Assembly (NCBI GenBank): GCA_964412785.1
Contig: CAYPQD010000022.1
Location: 1 to 44,559 of the forward strand
DNA: 44,559 nucleotides
Source of the DNA: UBA5336 sp964412785
GTDB taxonomy: Bacteria; Pseudomonadota; Alphaproteobacteria; Caulobacterales; Hyphomonadaceae
Reading direction: 5' to 3'
Under the pieces are notes generated by a model. That model saw nothing but the letters and a program-made list of their open reading frames with translations. It did no database searches and was not told the DNA's origin. The stretch's first letter is position 1, and every line of letters begins with the position of its first letter. The position numbers and the translations under genes are program-made. Below are positions 32,398 through 40,858 of this stretch, piece by piece.

Positions 32398-32988
32398 TCA
32401 GGCGCCGGCGCGCAAGCGCTGCAGGGCAATCTCCAGCGCCCTGGGGTAGAGGCGGTGCTCTTCCACCAGGATCCGCGCGGCGAGCCTGTCGGGCGTGTCG
32501 CCCGGCAGGATGGGTACGCGCGCCTGCGCAATCACCTCACCCTCGTCGACCCCTTCGGTGACGTAGTGGACGCTGCATCCGGCCTCCCTGTCACCGGCCT
32601 CTATTGCGCGCCTGTGGGTATCGAGGCCGCGATATCTGGGCAGCAGGGAGGGATGGATGTTGACCAGCCGGCCTGACCAGCGACGGACGAACCAGGGGGT
32701 CAGAACCCGCATGAAGCCGGCCAGTGCGATGAACTCGATACGCTCGGCCCGCAGTATGGCGTCGACCGCCTCCTCGAAGGCCTGCCGGTCGCCGCCGAAG
32801 GCGGTATGATCGACGCACACGGTTTTCAGCCCGCGCACCCTGGCCGCTTCTAGGCCGGCTGCGTTTGGCCGGTTAGAGAGGATGAGCATCGGTTCGCCGG
32901 GATAAGCCGGATCGTCGGCCGCATCGAGCAGGGCCTGCATGTTGGAGCCGCGCCCGGAAATCAGGATCGCAAGGCGCGTGCGGGTCAT
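32398..32988 (-). CDS. purN: Phosphoribosylglycinamide formyltransferase
   Basis: 196 residues. It transfers a formyl group from 10-formyl-tetrahydrofolate to GAR in the third step of purine synthesis. The start TRLAILISGRGSNMQALLDA contains the phosphate-binding GRGSN. The catalytic Asn, His and Asp are visible in NIHPSLLPRYRG and VTEGVDEGEVIAQ. The ATG 32988 overlaps the purM stop by 4 bases, so the two are translated together. The next gene on this strand is H-NOX; readthrough cannot be excluded. Confidence 0.96.
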   Translation of the reverse strand: MTRTRLAILISGRGSNMQALLDAADDPAYPGEPMLILSNRPNAAGLEAARVRGLKTVCVDHTAFGGDRQAFEEAVDAILRAERIEFIALAGFMRVLTPWFVRRWSGRLVNIHPSLLPRYRGLDTHRRAIEAGDREAGCSVHYVTEGVDEGEVIAQARVPILPGDTPDRLAARILVEEHRLYPRALEIALQRLRAGA

Positions 32989-34007
32989 GCCGGCGCCAGC
33001 TCGCCGATATCGACCGGCGCGGCGCCGCCTGCACGCAGGGCGGCCATGGCCGCGTCCGCGTTCTCCGGCGCGAGGGACAGGACAAGGCCGAGCCCCATGT
33101 TGAAGGTGCGTCGCATCTCCCCGGCCTCGACGCGGCCCGCCTCCGCCAGCCAGCCGAACACGGGCGGCGGCGTCCACGCCGTCTCGTCGAGGCGTGGGGC
33201 CAGGCCGTCCGGCAGCATGCGCGGCAGATTTTCCGTGAGCCCGCCGCCGGTGATATGGGCCAGGCCATTGACCAGGCCGGCGCGGAGGAGTGGCAGGACC
33301 TGAGCGACATAGAGGTCTGTCGGTGTCAGCAGGGCGCTGGCGAGGTCGCCCTCGCCAAATGGCGCCGGGTCGTGCCAGGCCAGACCGCTGCGCGCGACGA
33401 TCTGGCGGATCAGGCTGTAGCCATTGGAATGGGGCCCGGAGGAGGGCAGGGCGACCAGCCGGTCCCCCGCCTGCATCGCCTCGCGCCGCGGCAGCAGGCC
33501 GGTCCGCTCCGCGGCGCCGACGACAAAGCCGGCCAGGTCATAATGGCCCGGCGAATAAAGCCCCGGCATCTCCGCCGTCTCGCCGCCAATGAGGGCGCAG
33601 CCCGCCGCTTCACAGCCCGCTGCAATCCCGCCGATCACCTCGGCAGCGACACCGGTCTCAAGCCGGCCACAGGCGAAATAGTCTAGAAAGAACAAGGGCT
33701 CGGCGCCCTGGCAGAGGACGTCGTTGACGCACATCGCAACCAGGTCGATGCCAATGGTGTCATGCCGGCCGGTCTCGATCGCCAGGACCAGCTTGGTGCC
33801 GACCCCGTCGGTGCCGGAGACAAGTACCGGGTCGGTATAGCCCGCCGCCTTCAGGTCGAACAGTGCGCCAAAGCCTCCCAGCCCTTCCATCACGCCGGGG
33901 CGGCGCGTGCGGGCGGCCGCCGGTGCGATGGCCTCGATCAGTCGCGCGCCCGCCTCAATGTCGACCCCGGCGTCGCGATAGGTCAGCGGCTTGTTCGGAT
34001 CGGTCAT
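32985..34007 (-). CDS. purM: Phosphoribosylformylglycinamidine cyclo-ligase
   Basis: 340 residues, family length. It closes the imidazole ring to make AIR with ATP in purine synthesis. The blocks GVMEGLGGFGALFDL, VSGTDGVGTKLVLA (ATP/substrate loop), GIDLVAMCVNDVLCQGAEPLFFLDYFACG, ALIGGETAEMPGLY and HITGGGLTENLPR are all conserved. ATG 34007 is chosen (MTDPNKPLTYRDAGVDI); the frame runs further upstream without support. It is divergent from the DUF2066 gene, with a 107-base spacer that must hold both promoters, and overlaps purN by 4 bases. Confidence 0.96.
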   Translation of the reverse strand: MTDPNKPLTYRDAGVDIEAGARLIEAIAPAAARTRRPGVMEGLGGFGALFDLKAAGYTDPVLVSGTDGVGTKLVLAIETGRHDTIGIDLVAMCVNDVLCQGAEPLFFLDYFACGRLETGVAAEVIGGIAAGCEAAGCALIGGETAEMPGLYSPGHYDLAGFVVGAAERTGLLPRREAMQAGDRLVALPSSGPHSNGYSLIRQIVARSGLAWHDPAPFGEGDLASALLTPTDLYVAQVLPLLRAGLVNGLAHITGGGLTENLPRMLPDGLAPRLDETAWTPPPVFGWLAEAGRVEAGEMRRTFNMGLGLVLSLAPENADAAMAALRAGGAAPVDIGELAPA

Positions 34008-34114
34008 GATGGAATAGCGCGCTAGCATGGGGCCGGAGCGTTTGCCAGCCGCATGAAGCGGTTCCGTGCCGGTGCGAGCGCTGCTAAGTGTTGTCGCAAG
34101 AGAGGGGTATCGCA

Positions 34115-35122
34115 ATGATCCGACTGGTTTTCGCCGCCTTCCTGTCCATCGCACTTGCCGGCATCGCCCATGCCGACACCCGCAGCGTCTACACGATCCG
34201 CGACATTCCGGTGGACGAACGGGCCGGCAGCGTGATCGAGGCGCGCCAGAATGCTCTCGCCTCGGCAAGGCTGGTCGGGGCCCGGCGCATGATCGAGAAG
34301 ATCACACTCGCCGAGGACCGCGCGGCCGCCGGCGGCATCAGCATCGACTATCCGCTTGCCCAGCGGTTCGCGGTCGCCGTCGACGTCCAGGAGGAGACGC
34401 GCGGAGGCGATCGCTATCGCGGCGTCCTGTCGGCTGTCTACAATCCCCGGGAGGTCCGCGCCTGGCTGGCAGAGAGCGGCATCCCCTATATCGACACCCA
34501 GGCGCCCCGCGCCCTCCTGATACCGGTCGCCGCGGAGGCGGACGCTTATGCCTGGGCCAGCGCCCTGGCGGGGGAGAATACCTACGCCATGGCGCCGACC
34601 GTGACGAGCCGTCGCGGCGGTTACAATGCCGGCGCGACCTGGATCGACCTTGAGGAGGAAGCCGTCCAGCTGGATGCACGCCGCGGCATCCTGGCAGAGC
34701 TCGTCGGCGCGCCCGGCAATCATGGCGTTCGCCTCACCCTTGTCACGCAGGCCGGCAACCAGCCGATCGGAACCACAGGCCGCGTTGCCACCCTGGCCGA
34801 GGCGGTGGCGGCGCTGCACGGCATGCTCGACCGGGTGTGGAAGCAGAACTCGATCGTGCGTGGCGACCAGCGCCGCATGGTCGAGGCCAGCGTGCTCTAC
34901 ACCTCCATAGCCGAGTGGAACACGCTGCGCGGGGCGCTCGCGCGCTCGCCCCTCGTCTCGCAGTTCCAGACCCGCGCGCTTGCGCGCGACGGTGCGCTGG
35001 TCCAGTTCACCTATGCCGGCGATGAGGCGCAGCTTGCCCAGGACCTGCGCCAGCGCGGTCTGGCCATCGACACGGACCCGGCCGGCTGGATCCTGACCTC
35101 GGCCATCACCCCGGTGAGATGA
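34115..35122 (+). CDS. DUF2066 family periplasmic protein
   Basis: 335 residues from ATG 34115 with a signal peptide (MIRLVFAAFLSIALAGIAHA). The mature start VYTIRDIPVDERAGSVIEARQNALASARLVGARRMIEKIT is typical of DUF2066, a proteobacterial family of unknown role often placed next to hda genes. A second conserved zone is the VWKQNSIVRGDQRRMVEASVLYTSIAEWNTLRGAL region near 245-280. ATGA overlap (4 bases) joins it to hdaA. A 107-base spacer separates it from divergent purM. The position is the normal one for the family, suggesting an operon with hdaA, ppk1 and ppx. Confidence 0.85.
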   Translation: MIRLVFAAFLSIALAGIAHADTRSVYTIRDIPVDERAGSVIEARQNALASARLVGARRMIEKITLAEDRAAAGGISIDYPLAQRFAVAVDVQEETRGGDRYRGVLSAVYNPREVRAWLAESGIPYIDTQAPRALLIPVAAEADAYAWASALAGENTYAMAPTVTSRRGGYNAGATWIDLEEEAVQLDARRGILAELVGAPGNHGVRLTLVTQAGNQPIGTTGRVATLAEAVAALHGMLDRVWKQNSIVRGDQRRMVEASVLYTSIAEWNTLRGALARSPLVSQFQTRALARDGALVQFTYAGDEAQLAQDLRQRGLAIDTDPAGWILTSAITPVR

Positions 35123-35847
35123 GCGCCGCCGACGGGCCGCAGGGAGCTGAGCGCCAGTTCAGCCTGGCGCTCGCGGTTCCCGCGCCGGCGTTCGACCGCC
35201 TGCTGCGGACACCGGCCAATGCCGATGCCCTGGAGGCCCTCGCCGCGCCGGAGCGCTGGGCCGCGCCCGCGCTTGCCATGATCGGGCCGGCGTGTTGCGG
35301 CAAGACAACGATCGCCTCGGCGTGGGCCAAGTGGACAGGCGGCAGGCTGCAGCGCGGCGAGGACCTGCAGCCGGCGGGCGCACCGCCTGCGGCCGGCCGC
35401 CCGCTTGCGCTGGACGATGCCCACCGCGCCGACCGGGACGCCCTGCTCAGCCTGTTTGCTGCGCACACCCGTTCCGGCACGCCGCTGCTGCTGACCGCGC
35501 CGATCGCGCCGGCTGAATGGACAGGCGGGCGGCCGGACCTCGCCTCGCGCCTGCGCGCTCTGGCCGTGGTGACCGTCGCCGCGCCCGATCCGGAGAGCTT
35601 CCGCCTGCATCTGGAAGCGGCGCTTCGCCGCCGGCTGATCGCCTATCCGCGCTCCCTCATCGGCTATCTCGAACGCCGGCTCGACCTGACCTATGATGCC
35701 ATCGAGTCGTTTGCGGACCGCCTCAAGATGGCCGTGCGCGAGCAGGACGCCGAGGTCACGATGGGACTGGCCGGGGCGCTGGCGGGTGCGTATGACGAAG
35801 TGAATGGCGAGGGCGAGAGCAATGGCGAACGAGACGCAGACCCATGA
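35119..35847 (+). CDS. hdaA: DnaA-related regulator HdaA (Hda-like AAA+ protein)
   Basis: 242 residues. Hda proteins, bound to the DNA polymerase sliding clamp, stimulate ATP hydrolysis by DnaA and so prevent over-initiation. A clamp-binding-like peptide QFSLAL is at 13-18. The AAA+ core shows a P-loop GPACCGKTT near 56-64, a Walker B region LALDDAHRAD near 95-104, and the sensor-type ASRLRALAVVTV near 142-153. The P-loop has Ala-Cys-Cys where Gly-Ser-Gly is common. It lacks the DnaA DNA-binding domain. It overlaps DUF2066 by 4 bases, and its end overlaps the ppk1 start by 26 bases. It is the Caulobacter-style hdaA-ppk gene order. Confidence 0.85.
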   Translation: MSAADGPQGAERQFSLALAVPAPAFDRLLRTPANADALEALAAPERWAAPALAMIGPACCGKTTIASAWAKWTGGRLQRGEDLQPAGAPPAAGRPLALDDAHRADRDALLSLFAAHTRSGTPLLLTAPIAPAEWTGGRPDLASRLRALAVVTVAAPDPESFRLHLEAALRRRLIAYPRSLIGYLERRLDLTYDAIESFADRLKMAVREQDAEVTMGLAGALAGAYDEVNGEGESNGERDADP

Positions 35848-38050
35848 GCCCGAGCCCGCGGCCCCGCGCCGGCGTGCCTCGCGCAGCAACCCCGCGCGCG
35901 AGCCTGGCCTGATGGCTTCGCCGGACCGCTTCCTCAACCGGGAGCTTTCATGGCTGAAATTCAACGAGCGCGTCCTTGAAGAGGCGGCCAACCCGGCGCA
36001 CCCCTTGCTGGAGCGCCTGCGCTTCCTGTCGATCTCGGCGAACAATCTCGATGAGTTCTACATGGTCCGGTATGCGGGCCTGCGCGAACAGGTCCGCGCC
36101 GGTGTGGCCCGGCCCAGTCAAGACGGACTGACACCGGCCCAGCAGGTGGAGCGTATCCGCGAGTCTGCCGGAGCGCTGATGGATGCGCAGCAGGCGCGCT
36201 GGACGGTGCTGAAGGACGAGCTGGCGGCCAAGGGCATCCACGTCCTCGCGCCGAAGGACCTGCGCAAGACAGAGCGCCAGTGGCTGCAGGCCCATTTCGA
36301 GGAGAACATCTTCCCGATGGTGACGCCGCTTGCCATCGACCCGGCTCACCCCTTCCCGTTCATCCCCAATCTCGGCTTCGCCATCGGTTTCAGCCTCGTG
36401 TCGAGGGCGACGGGCGAGAGCATGATGGGTCTGGTGCCGTTGCCGGCGTTCGCGCCGCGCTTCATCCGCCTGCCCGACCGCAAGGCGGAGGATGCGCGTT
36501 TCGTGCCGCTGGAGGAGGTGCTGACGCTGTTCCTGGACCACCTGTTCCCCGACCATGAGGCACAGGCGCGCTGCATTTTCCGGATCGTGCGGGACAGCGA
36601 TATCGAGATCGAGGAGGAGGCCGAAGACCTCATCCGCGAGTTCGAATTCCTGCTGAAACAGCGTCGGCGCGGGCGAATCGTGCGGATCAAGGTGGAGCGG
36701 TCCGCCCCGGCGGCGCTGCGCGATTTCATCGTGCGTGAGATCGAGGCCGATCCCATGGATGTCGTGGAGGTCGACGGGATTGTAGGCCTTGCGCAATTGT
36801 CGGAACTGATCATCGACGACCGTCCGGACCTGAAATTCATGGCCTATGAGCCGCGCTTTCCCGAACGCATCCGGGAGATGGGCGGGGATGCCTTCGCGGC
36901 GATCCGCGCGAAGGACATGATCGTCCACCACCCGTATGAGAGCTTTGACGTGGTCGTGGAGTTCATCCGCCAGGCGGCCAAGGACCCCGATGTGGTCGTC
37001 ATCAAGCAGACCCTGTACCGCACCTCCAACAATTCCCCCATCGTCGCGGCACTGATCGAGGCGGCCGAGGCCGGCAAGAACGTGACCGCGCTGGTCGAGA
37101 TCAAGGCGCGCTTCGACGAGGAGGCCAATCTCCGCCTGGCGCGTGACCTGGAACGGGCCGGCGTGCAGGTCGTCTATGGCTTTATCGAGTACAAGACCCA
37201 CGCCAAGGTCTCGCTGGTGGTGCGCCGCGAGGAGGGGGAGTTGCGCACCTACACGCATTTCGGCACCGGCAATTACCACCCGATCACAGCGCGCATCTAC
37301 ACCGACCTGTCCCTGTTTACCGCCGATGCGGCGCTCGGGCGCGATGCCGGGCGCCTGTTCAACTTCGTCACGGCCCACCGCGAGCCGCCGGAGAAGGGGC
37401 CAGCATTCGAGAAGCTGCGCATGAGCCCGGTCGGCCTGCAGGACCATCTGGTCGAGCTGATCGAGGTGGAAGCGGACAATGCGCGCGCCGGCAGGCCGTC
37501 GGGTATCTGGGCAAAGCTCAACTCACTGGTCGACGAGGATGCGATCGACGCCCTCTACAAGGCCAGCCAGGCCGGCGTGCCGATCACCCTCGTGGTGCGG
37601 GGCATCTGCTGCCTGAGGCCGGGCGTTGAGGGGCTGTCGGAGACGATCTCTGTAAAGAGCATTATCGGGCGCTTCCTGGAGCATTCGCGGATTGTCTGTT
37701 TTGCCAATGGGGCCGAGCTGCCCTCGGCGCGGGCGAAGGTCTTCATCTCCTCGGCCGACTGGATGCAACGCAACCTCAAGCGCCGCGTGGAGGCGCTGGT
37801 TCCGGTCGAGACCCCGACGGTCCACCGCCAGGTGCTGAACCAGATCATGGTGGCCAACCTCAATGACGACCTGCAATCCTGGGCCATGCAGGCCGACGGC
37901 GCCTATACGCGCCTGCCAGCGCCGGCCAGCGGCGAGGGCTTCAGCGCCCATGACTACTTCATGAAACACCCCAGTCTGTCAGGCCGTGGCAGCGCGCTTG
38001 AGATCAGCCTGCCGCCGAGGCTCGCACCACGCAGGCGGGCCGCCCGATGA
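35822..38050 (+). CDS. ppk1: Polyphosphate kinase 1
   Basis: 742 residues. It polymerises the terminal phosphate of ATP into polyphosphate, reversibly. The N-domain signature NRELSWLKFNERVLEEA near 38-54, the VVIKQTLYRTSNNSPIVAAL block near 395-414, the phospho-acceptor His in YKTHAKVSLVVRR near 458-470 and the SADWMQRNLKRRVEAL block near 644-659 are all present. The N-terminal 30 residues are a basic, Pro/Arg-rich extension. ATG 35822 lies inside the end of hdaA. ppx follows with a 4-base overlap. Confidence 0.96.
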   Translation: MANETQTHEPEPAAPRRRASRSNPAREPGLMASPDRFLNRELSWLKFNERVLEEAANPAHPLLERLRFLSISANNLDEFYMVRYAGLREQVRAGVARPSQDGLTPAQQVERIRESAGALMDAQQARWTVLKDELAAKGIHVLAPKDLRKTERQWLQAHFEENIFPMVTPLAIDPAHPFPFIPNLGFAIGFSLVSRATGESMMGLVPLPAFAPRFIRLPDRKAEDARFVPLEEVLTLFLDHLFPDHEAQARCIFRIVRDSDIEIEEEAEDLIREFEFLLKQRRRGRIVRIKVERSAPAALRDFIVREIEADPMDVVEVDGIVGLAQLSELIIDDRPDLKFMAYEPRFPERIREMGGDAFAAIRAKDMIVHHPYESFDVVVEFIRQAAKDPDVVVIKQTLYRTSNNSPIVAALIEAAEAGKNVTALVEIKARFDEEANLRLARDLERAGVQVVYGFIEYKTHAKVSLVVRREEGELRTYTHFGTGNYHPITARIYTDLSLFTADAALGRDAGRLFNFVTAHREPPEKGPAFEKLRMSPVGLQDHLVELIEVEADNARAGRPSGIWAKLNSLVDEDAIDALYKASQAGVPITLVVRGICCLRPGVEGLSETISVKSIIGRFLEHSRIVCFANGAELPSARAKVFISSADWMQRNLKRRVEALVPVETPTVHRQVLNQIMVANLNDDLQSWAMQADGAYTRLPAPASGEGFSAHDYFMKHPSLSGRGSALEISLPPRLAPRRRAAR

Positions 38051-39531
38051 TGCCCTACGCCAACCCGCGCCAGGTTGGCGTGATCGACATCGGATCGAAC
38101 TCTGTGCGTCTTGTCATCTACGAGGTCTGGCGTACGGCCTTCCTGCCGGTGTTCAACGAGAAGGTGATGGCTGGCCTCGGCGAGGGCCTCTGGGAAACCG
38201 GGCGCCTGTCGCCGGAGGGCGTGAGCAAGGCGTTCGGCGCGCTGCGCCGCTTCCGGGCGATCCTGGAAGGGCTGGGCGTGGAGACCTGGCAGGCGGTTGC
38301 GACCGCGGCCGTGCGCGAGGCCAGTGACGGCCCGGCCTTCGCCTCGGCAGCCCGCGAGGCGCTCGGGACGGGAGTGCGGGTCGTGCCGGGCCGGGAGGAA
38401 GGACGCTTGTCGGCGCTTGGTGTGCGGAGCGGTTTTGCCGAAGTTGACGGCCTGGTCGGCGACCTTGGCGGTTCCAGTCTCGAATTCCATGACGCGGCCG
38501 GTGCGGGGGGCTCTGGCGAGACCCACCGCCTTGGCCCGTTCGCCCTTCCGGACGCGCTTGATGCCGATCCCCAGGCGTTGCGCAAGCATGTCCGCGGCGT
38601 CCTGCGCGAGAGTGCACTGCTCGGCGCCGGCGCAGCGCGGCTCTATGCGGTCGGCGGCGCCTGGCGGGCCTTTGCCAGGCTGCACATGAGCCACGCCCAC
38701 TACCCGCTGCGGGTTCTCGACGGCTATTGCATGGGCGCTGATGACGTCGCCCGCCTCAGTGAGACGGTGATCGCCCAGGTCGCGAGCGCGCGCGGGCGCG
38801 GCCAGCTGCAGAAGCTGGTCGGCCGGCGGGCGCAGCATCTGATGCGTACGGCGATCGTCCTGGACGAGACCCTCCGTGCGGGACGGATTGGCAGGGTGGT
38901 GGTCTCCGCCCACGGCCTGCGCGACGGCGTTGTCGCCGAACTGGTTGGCCGGGATGGCGGCGACCCGCTGCTTGACGGGATCACCAGCTATGCCCGGCTC
39001 GTGGAGGGGCAGGTGGCGTTCGGCGCAGCGCTGGCCCGCTTCGTCCGCCCGGCAACCCAGCTGCCCGGCGGTGCGGTTCAGGGACCGGTCGATGACCGCA
39101 TCATCAGGGCCGCCTGCCTGCTGGCCGATACCGGGGCGCGCTTCCACCCCGACCATCGCGCGACGCTGGCCTATGACCAGGTGCTGCGCGCGCCCTATTC
39201 GGCCGTCAGTCACCAGGAGCGGGCCTTTCTCGCCCTTGCCGTGGCGGCCCGCTATTCACGCAAGGTCACACCGCCTGCTCCGCACAAGGGCCTGATCGAC
39301 AGCCCGGCGCGCGACAGCGCCCGGCTGCTCGGCGCGCTGATGCGGGTGGGCGCGATCTTTTCCGGCCGGTCCGCGACGATCCTGCAGGTCGCCGAGCTTC
39401 AACGCAGCGCCACGCAGTTGCGACTCATCATAGCAGCGCGGGCCGCGGCCATGGTGTCGGAAACCGTTCGCCAGCGCCTTGAGCAGGCCGCCGAGCTGTG
39501 TGACCTGCAGCCAGAGGTGATGATCGCCTGA
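38047..39531 (+). CDS. ppx: Exopolyphosphatase (Ppx/GppA family)
   Basis: 494 residues. It removes phosphate from polyphosphate ends (or pppGpp). The actin-fold ATP/phosphate motifs are GVIDIGSNSVRLVIYE near 11-26, VATAAVREASDGPAF near 83-97 and GDLGGSSLEF near 138-147. The C-terminal HD-like helical domain has LADTGARFHPDHRATLAYDQV near 359-379 with the expected histidines. It overlaps ppk1 by 4 bases, a synthesis and breakdown pair in one operon. Which of polyphosphate or pppGpp it prefers cannot be read from sequence. Confidence 0.93.
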   Translation: MMPYANPRQVGVIDIGSNSVRLVIYEVWRTAFLPVFNEKVMAGLGEGLWETGRLSPEGVSKAFGALRRFRAILEGLGVETWQAVATAAVREASDGPAFASAAREALGTGVRVVPGREEGRLSALGVRSGFAEVDGLVGDLGGSSLEFHDAAGAGGSGETHRLGPFALPDALDADPQALRKHVRGVLRESALLGAGAARLYAVGGAWRAFARLHMSHAHYPLRVLDGYCMGADDVARLSETVIAQVASARGRGQLQKLVGRRAQHLMRTAIVLDETLRAGRIGRVVVSAHGLRDGVVAELVGRDGGDPLLDGITSYARLVEGQVAFGAALARFVRPATQLPGGAVQGPVDDRIIRAACLLADTGARFHPDHRATLAYDQVLRAPYSAVSHQERAFLALAVAARYSRKVTPPAPHKGLIDSPARDSARLLGALMRVGAIFSGRSATILQVAELQRSATQLRLIIAARAAAMVSETVRQRLEQAAELCDLQPEVMIA

Positions 39532-39542
39532 CGTGCTGCGCG

Positions 39543-40724
39543 TCACTCCACCGTGTGATCGACTTCGAACAGGCGGATCTGCCCGCCTTCGAAGGACAGC
39601 GCCAGCTTGCCCGACAGCAGCGCCTCGGCCCTGGCGCCGAACAATTCCCGCCGCCAGCCGCGCAGGGCCGCGATGTCGTCGCCTGTCTCGCCCCGGGCAA
39701 TGCGTTCGATGTCGGCAGAATTTGCAATCAGGCGCGGCACCACATTGGCCTCGTCGCTGACATGTTTCAGCAGCACCTTCAGCAATTCCGGCGCGCCCGC
39801 CGGCATTTGCGGGTTGTTGGTCCGTTTCGGAAGGGGCGGGGCCCAGGCGTCCGGATCGTCCATCGCAGCGTTGACGGCATCGACGAGGCCCTCGGCTGCG
39901 CGCGAGCGGATGAAGCCATTGGGCACGCCGCGCAGTCGTTCGAACGCTTCGCCATCGCGTGGGCACTGTTCGGCGATCTCGTAGATCGCATCGTCCTTGA
40001 GAATGCGCCGGCGCGGCCGGTCGAGCGCCTGCGCCTGCTGTTCCCGCCATGCGGCAACCGCGGCGATAATTGCGGCATAGTCCTTCTTCGGCTTGCGGAT
40101 CTTCAGGCGTTGCCAGGCATCCTCCGGCGCGGTGAAATAGAGCGCGGGGTCTTCGAGCTCTGCCATTTCCGCGCGCACCCAGTCGATACGGTCCAGCGCC
40201 TCCAGGTCCGCGCACATCCTCAGATAGGCATCGCGCAGATGGGTGACGTCGCCGAGCGCATAGGCGCGCTGCTTTTCGCTGAGCGGGCGGCGGGCCCAGT
40301 CGGTGAACTGGCTCGACTTGTCGACATGCCGGCGCAGCACTCTCTGGATCAGGTTGTCATAGGAGACCGAGTCGCCAATGCCGAGCGCCATGGCGGCGAC
40401 CTGGGTGTCGAAGACCGGCCCCGGCGGGTGGCCGATCAGCCGGTTGAAGATTTCCAGGTCCTGCCGGGCGGCGTGGAACACCTTCACCCGGCTCTCCTCG
40501 GCGAGCAAGGTAAGGAAGGGCCCGATATCAAGGTCCTCGTGCAGCGGGTCGATCAGCCCCTCCACGCCCGGCGCCGACGCCTGGATCAGGCAGAGCTGGG
40601 GCCAGAAGGTCGTCTCGCGGTGAAACTCGGTATCGACGCAGATGAAGTCTCCCGAGCGCAGGGCTTCGCAGAAGGCTTCAAGGCGGGCCTGATCGGTGAT
40701 CGGTGTGAGGGCATCCTGACTCAT
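39543..40724 (-). CDS. rnd: Ribonuclease D
   Basis: 393 residues from ATG 40724. It is a 3'-5' exoribonuclease that trims tRNA and other small RNA ends. The DEDDy residues are readable: Asp31 and Glu33 in ICVDTEFHRE, Asp89 in KVFHAARQDLEIF, Tyr155 and Asp159 in YALGDVTHLRDAYL. The HRDC domains follow; the first includes AWREQQAQALDRPRRRILKDD near 222-242. It is convergent with ppx (11 bases) and divergent from aspS (134 bases). ATG 40736 is an alternative start. Confidence 0.95.
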   Translation of the reverse strand: MSQDALTPITDQARLEAFCEALRSGDFICVDTEFHRETTFWPQLCLIQASAPGVEGLIDPLHEDLDIGPFLTLLAEESRVKVFHAARQDLEIFNRLIGHPPGPVFDTQVAAMALGIGDSVSYDNLIQRVLRRHVDKSSQFTDWARRPLSEKQRAYALGDVTHLRDAYLRMCADLEALDRIDWVRAEMAELEDPALYFTAPEDAWQRLKIRKPKKDYAAIIAAVAAWREQQAQALDRPRRRILKDDAIYEIAEQCPRDGEAFERLRGVPNGFIRSRAAEGLVDAVNAAMDDPDAWAPPLPKRTNNPQMPAGAPELLKVLLKHVSDEANVVPRLIANSADIERIARGETGDDIAALRGWRRELFGARAEALLSGKLALSFEGGQIRLFEVDHTVE

Positions 40725-40858
40725 CCCATTGCGCATAAACCGATTGTCCGGCCATGGCGAGACGGGCAGGTGCGGCGCGCGCGCCCTGCCACCTTGCTTC
40801 GCGCGCGCAGGGGGCGTATCCGGGCGGCTTTCCGGGCGACACCTTAAGGACATCTGCC

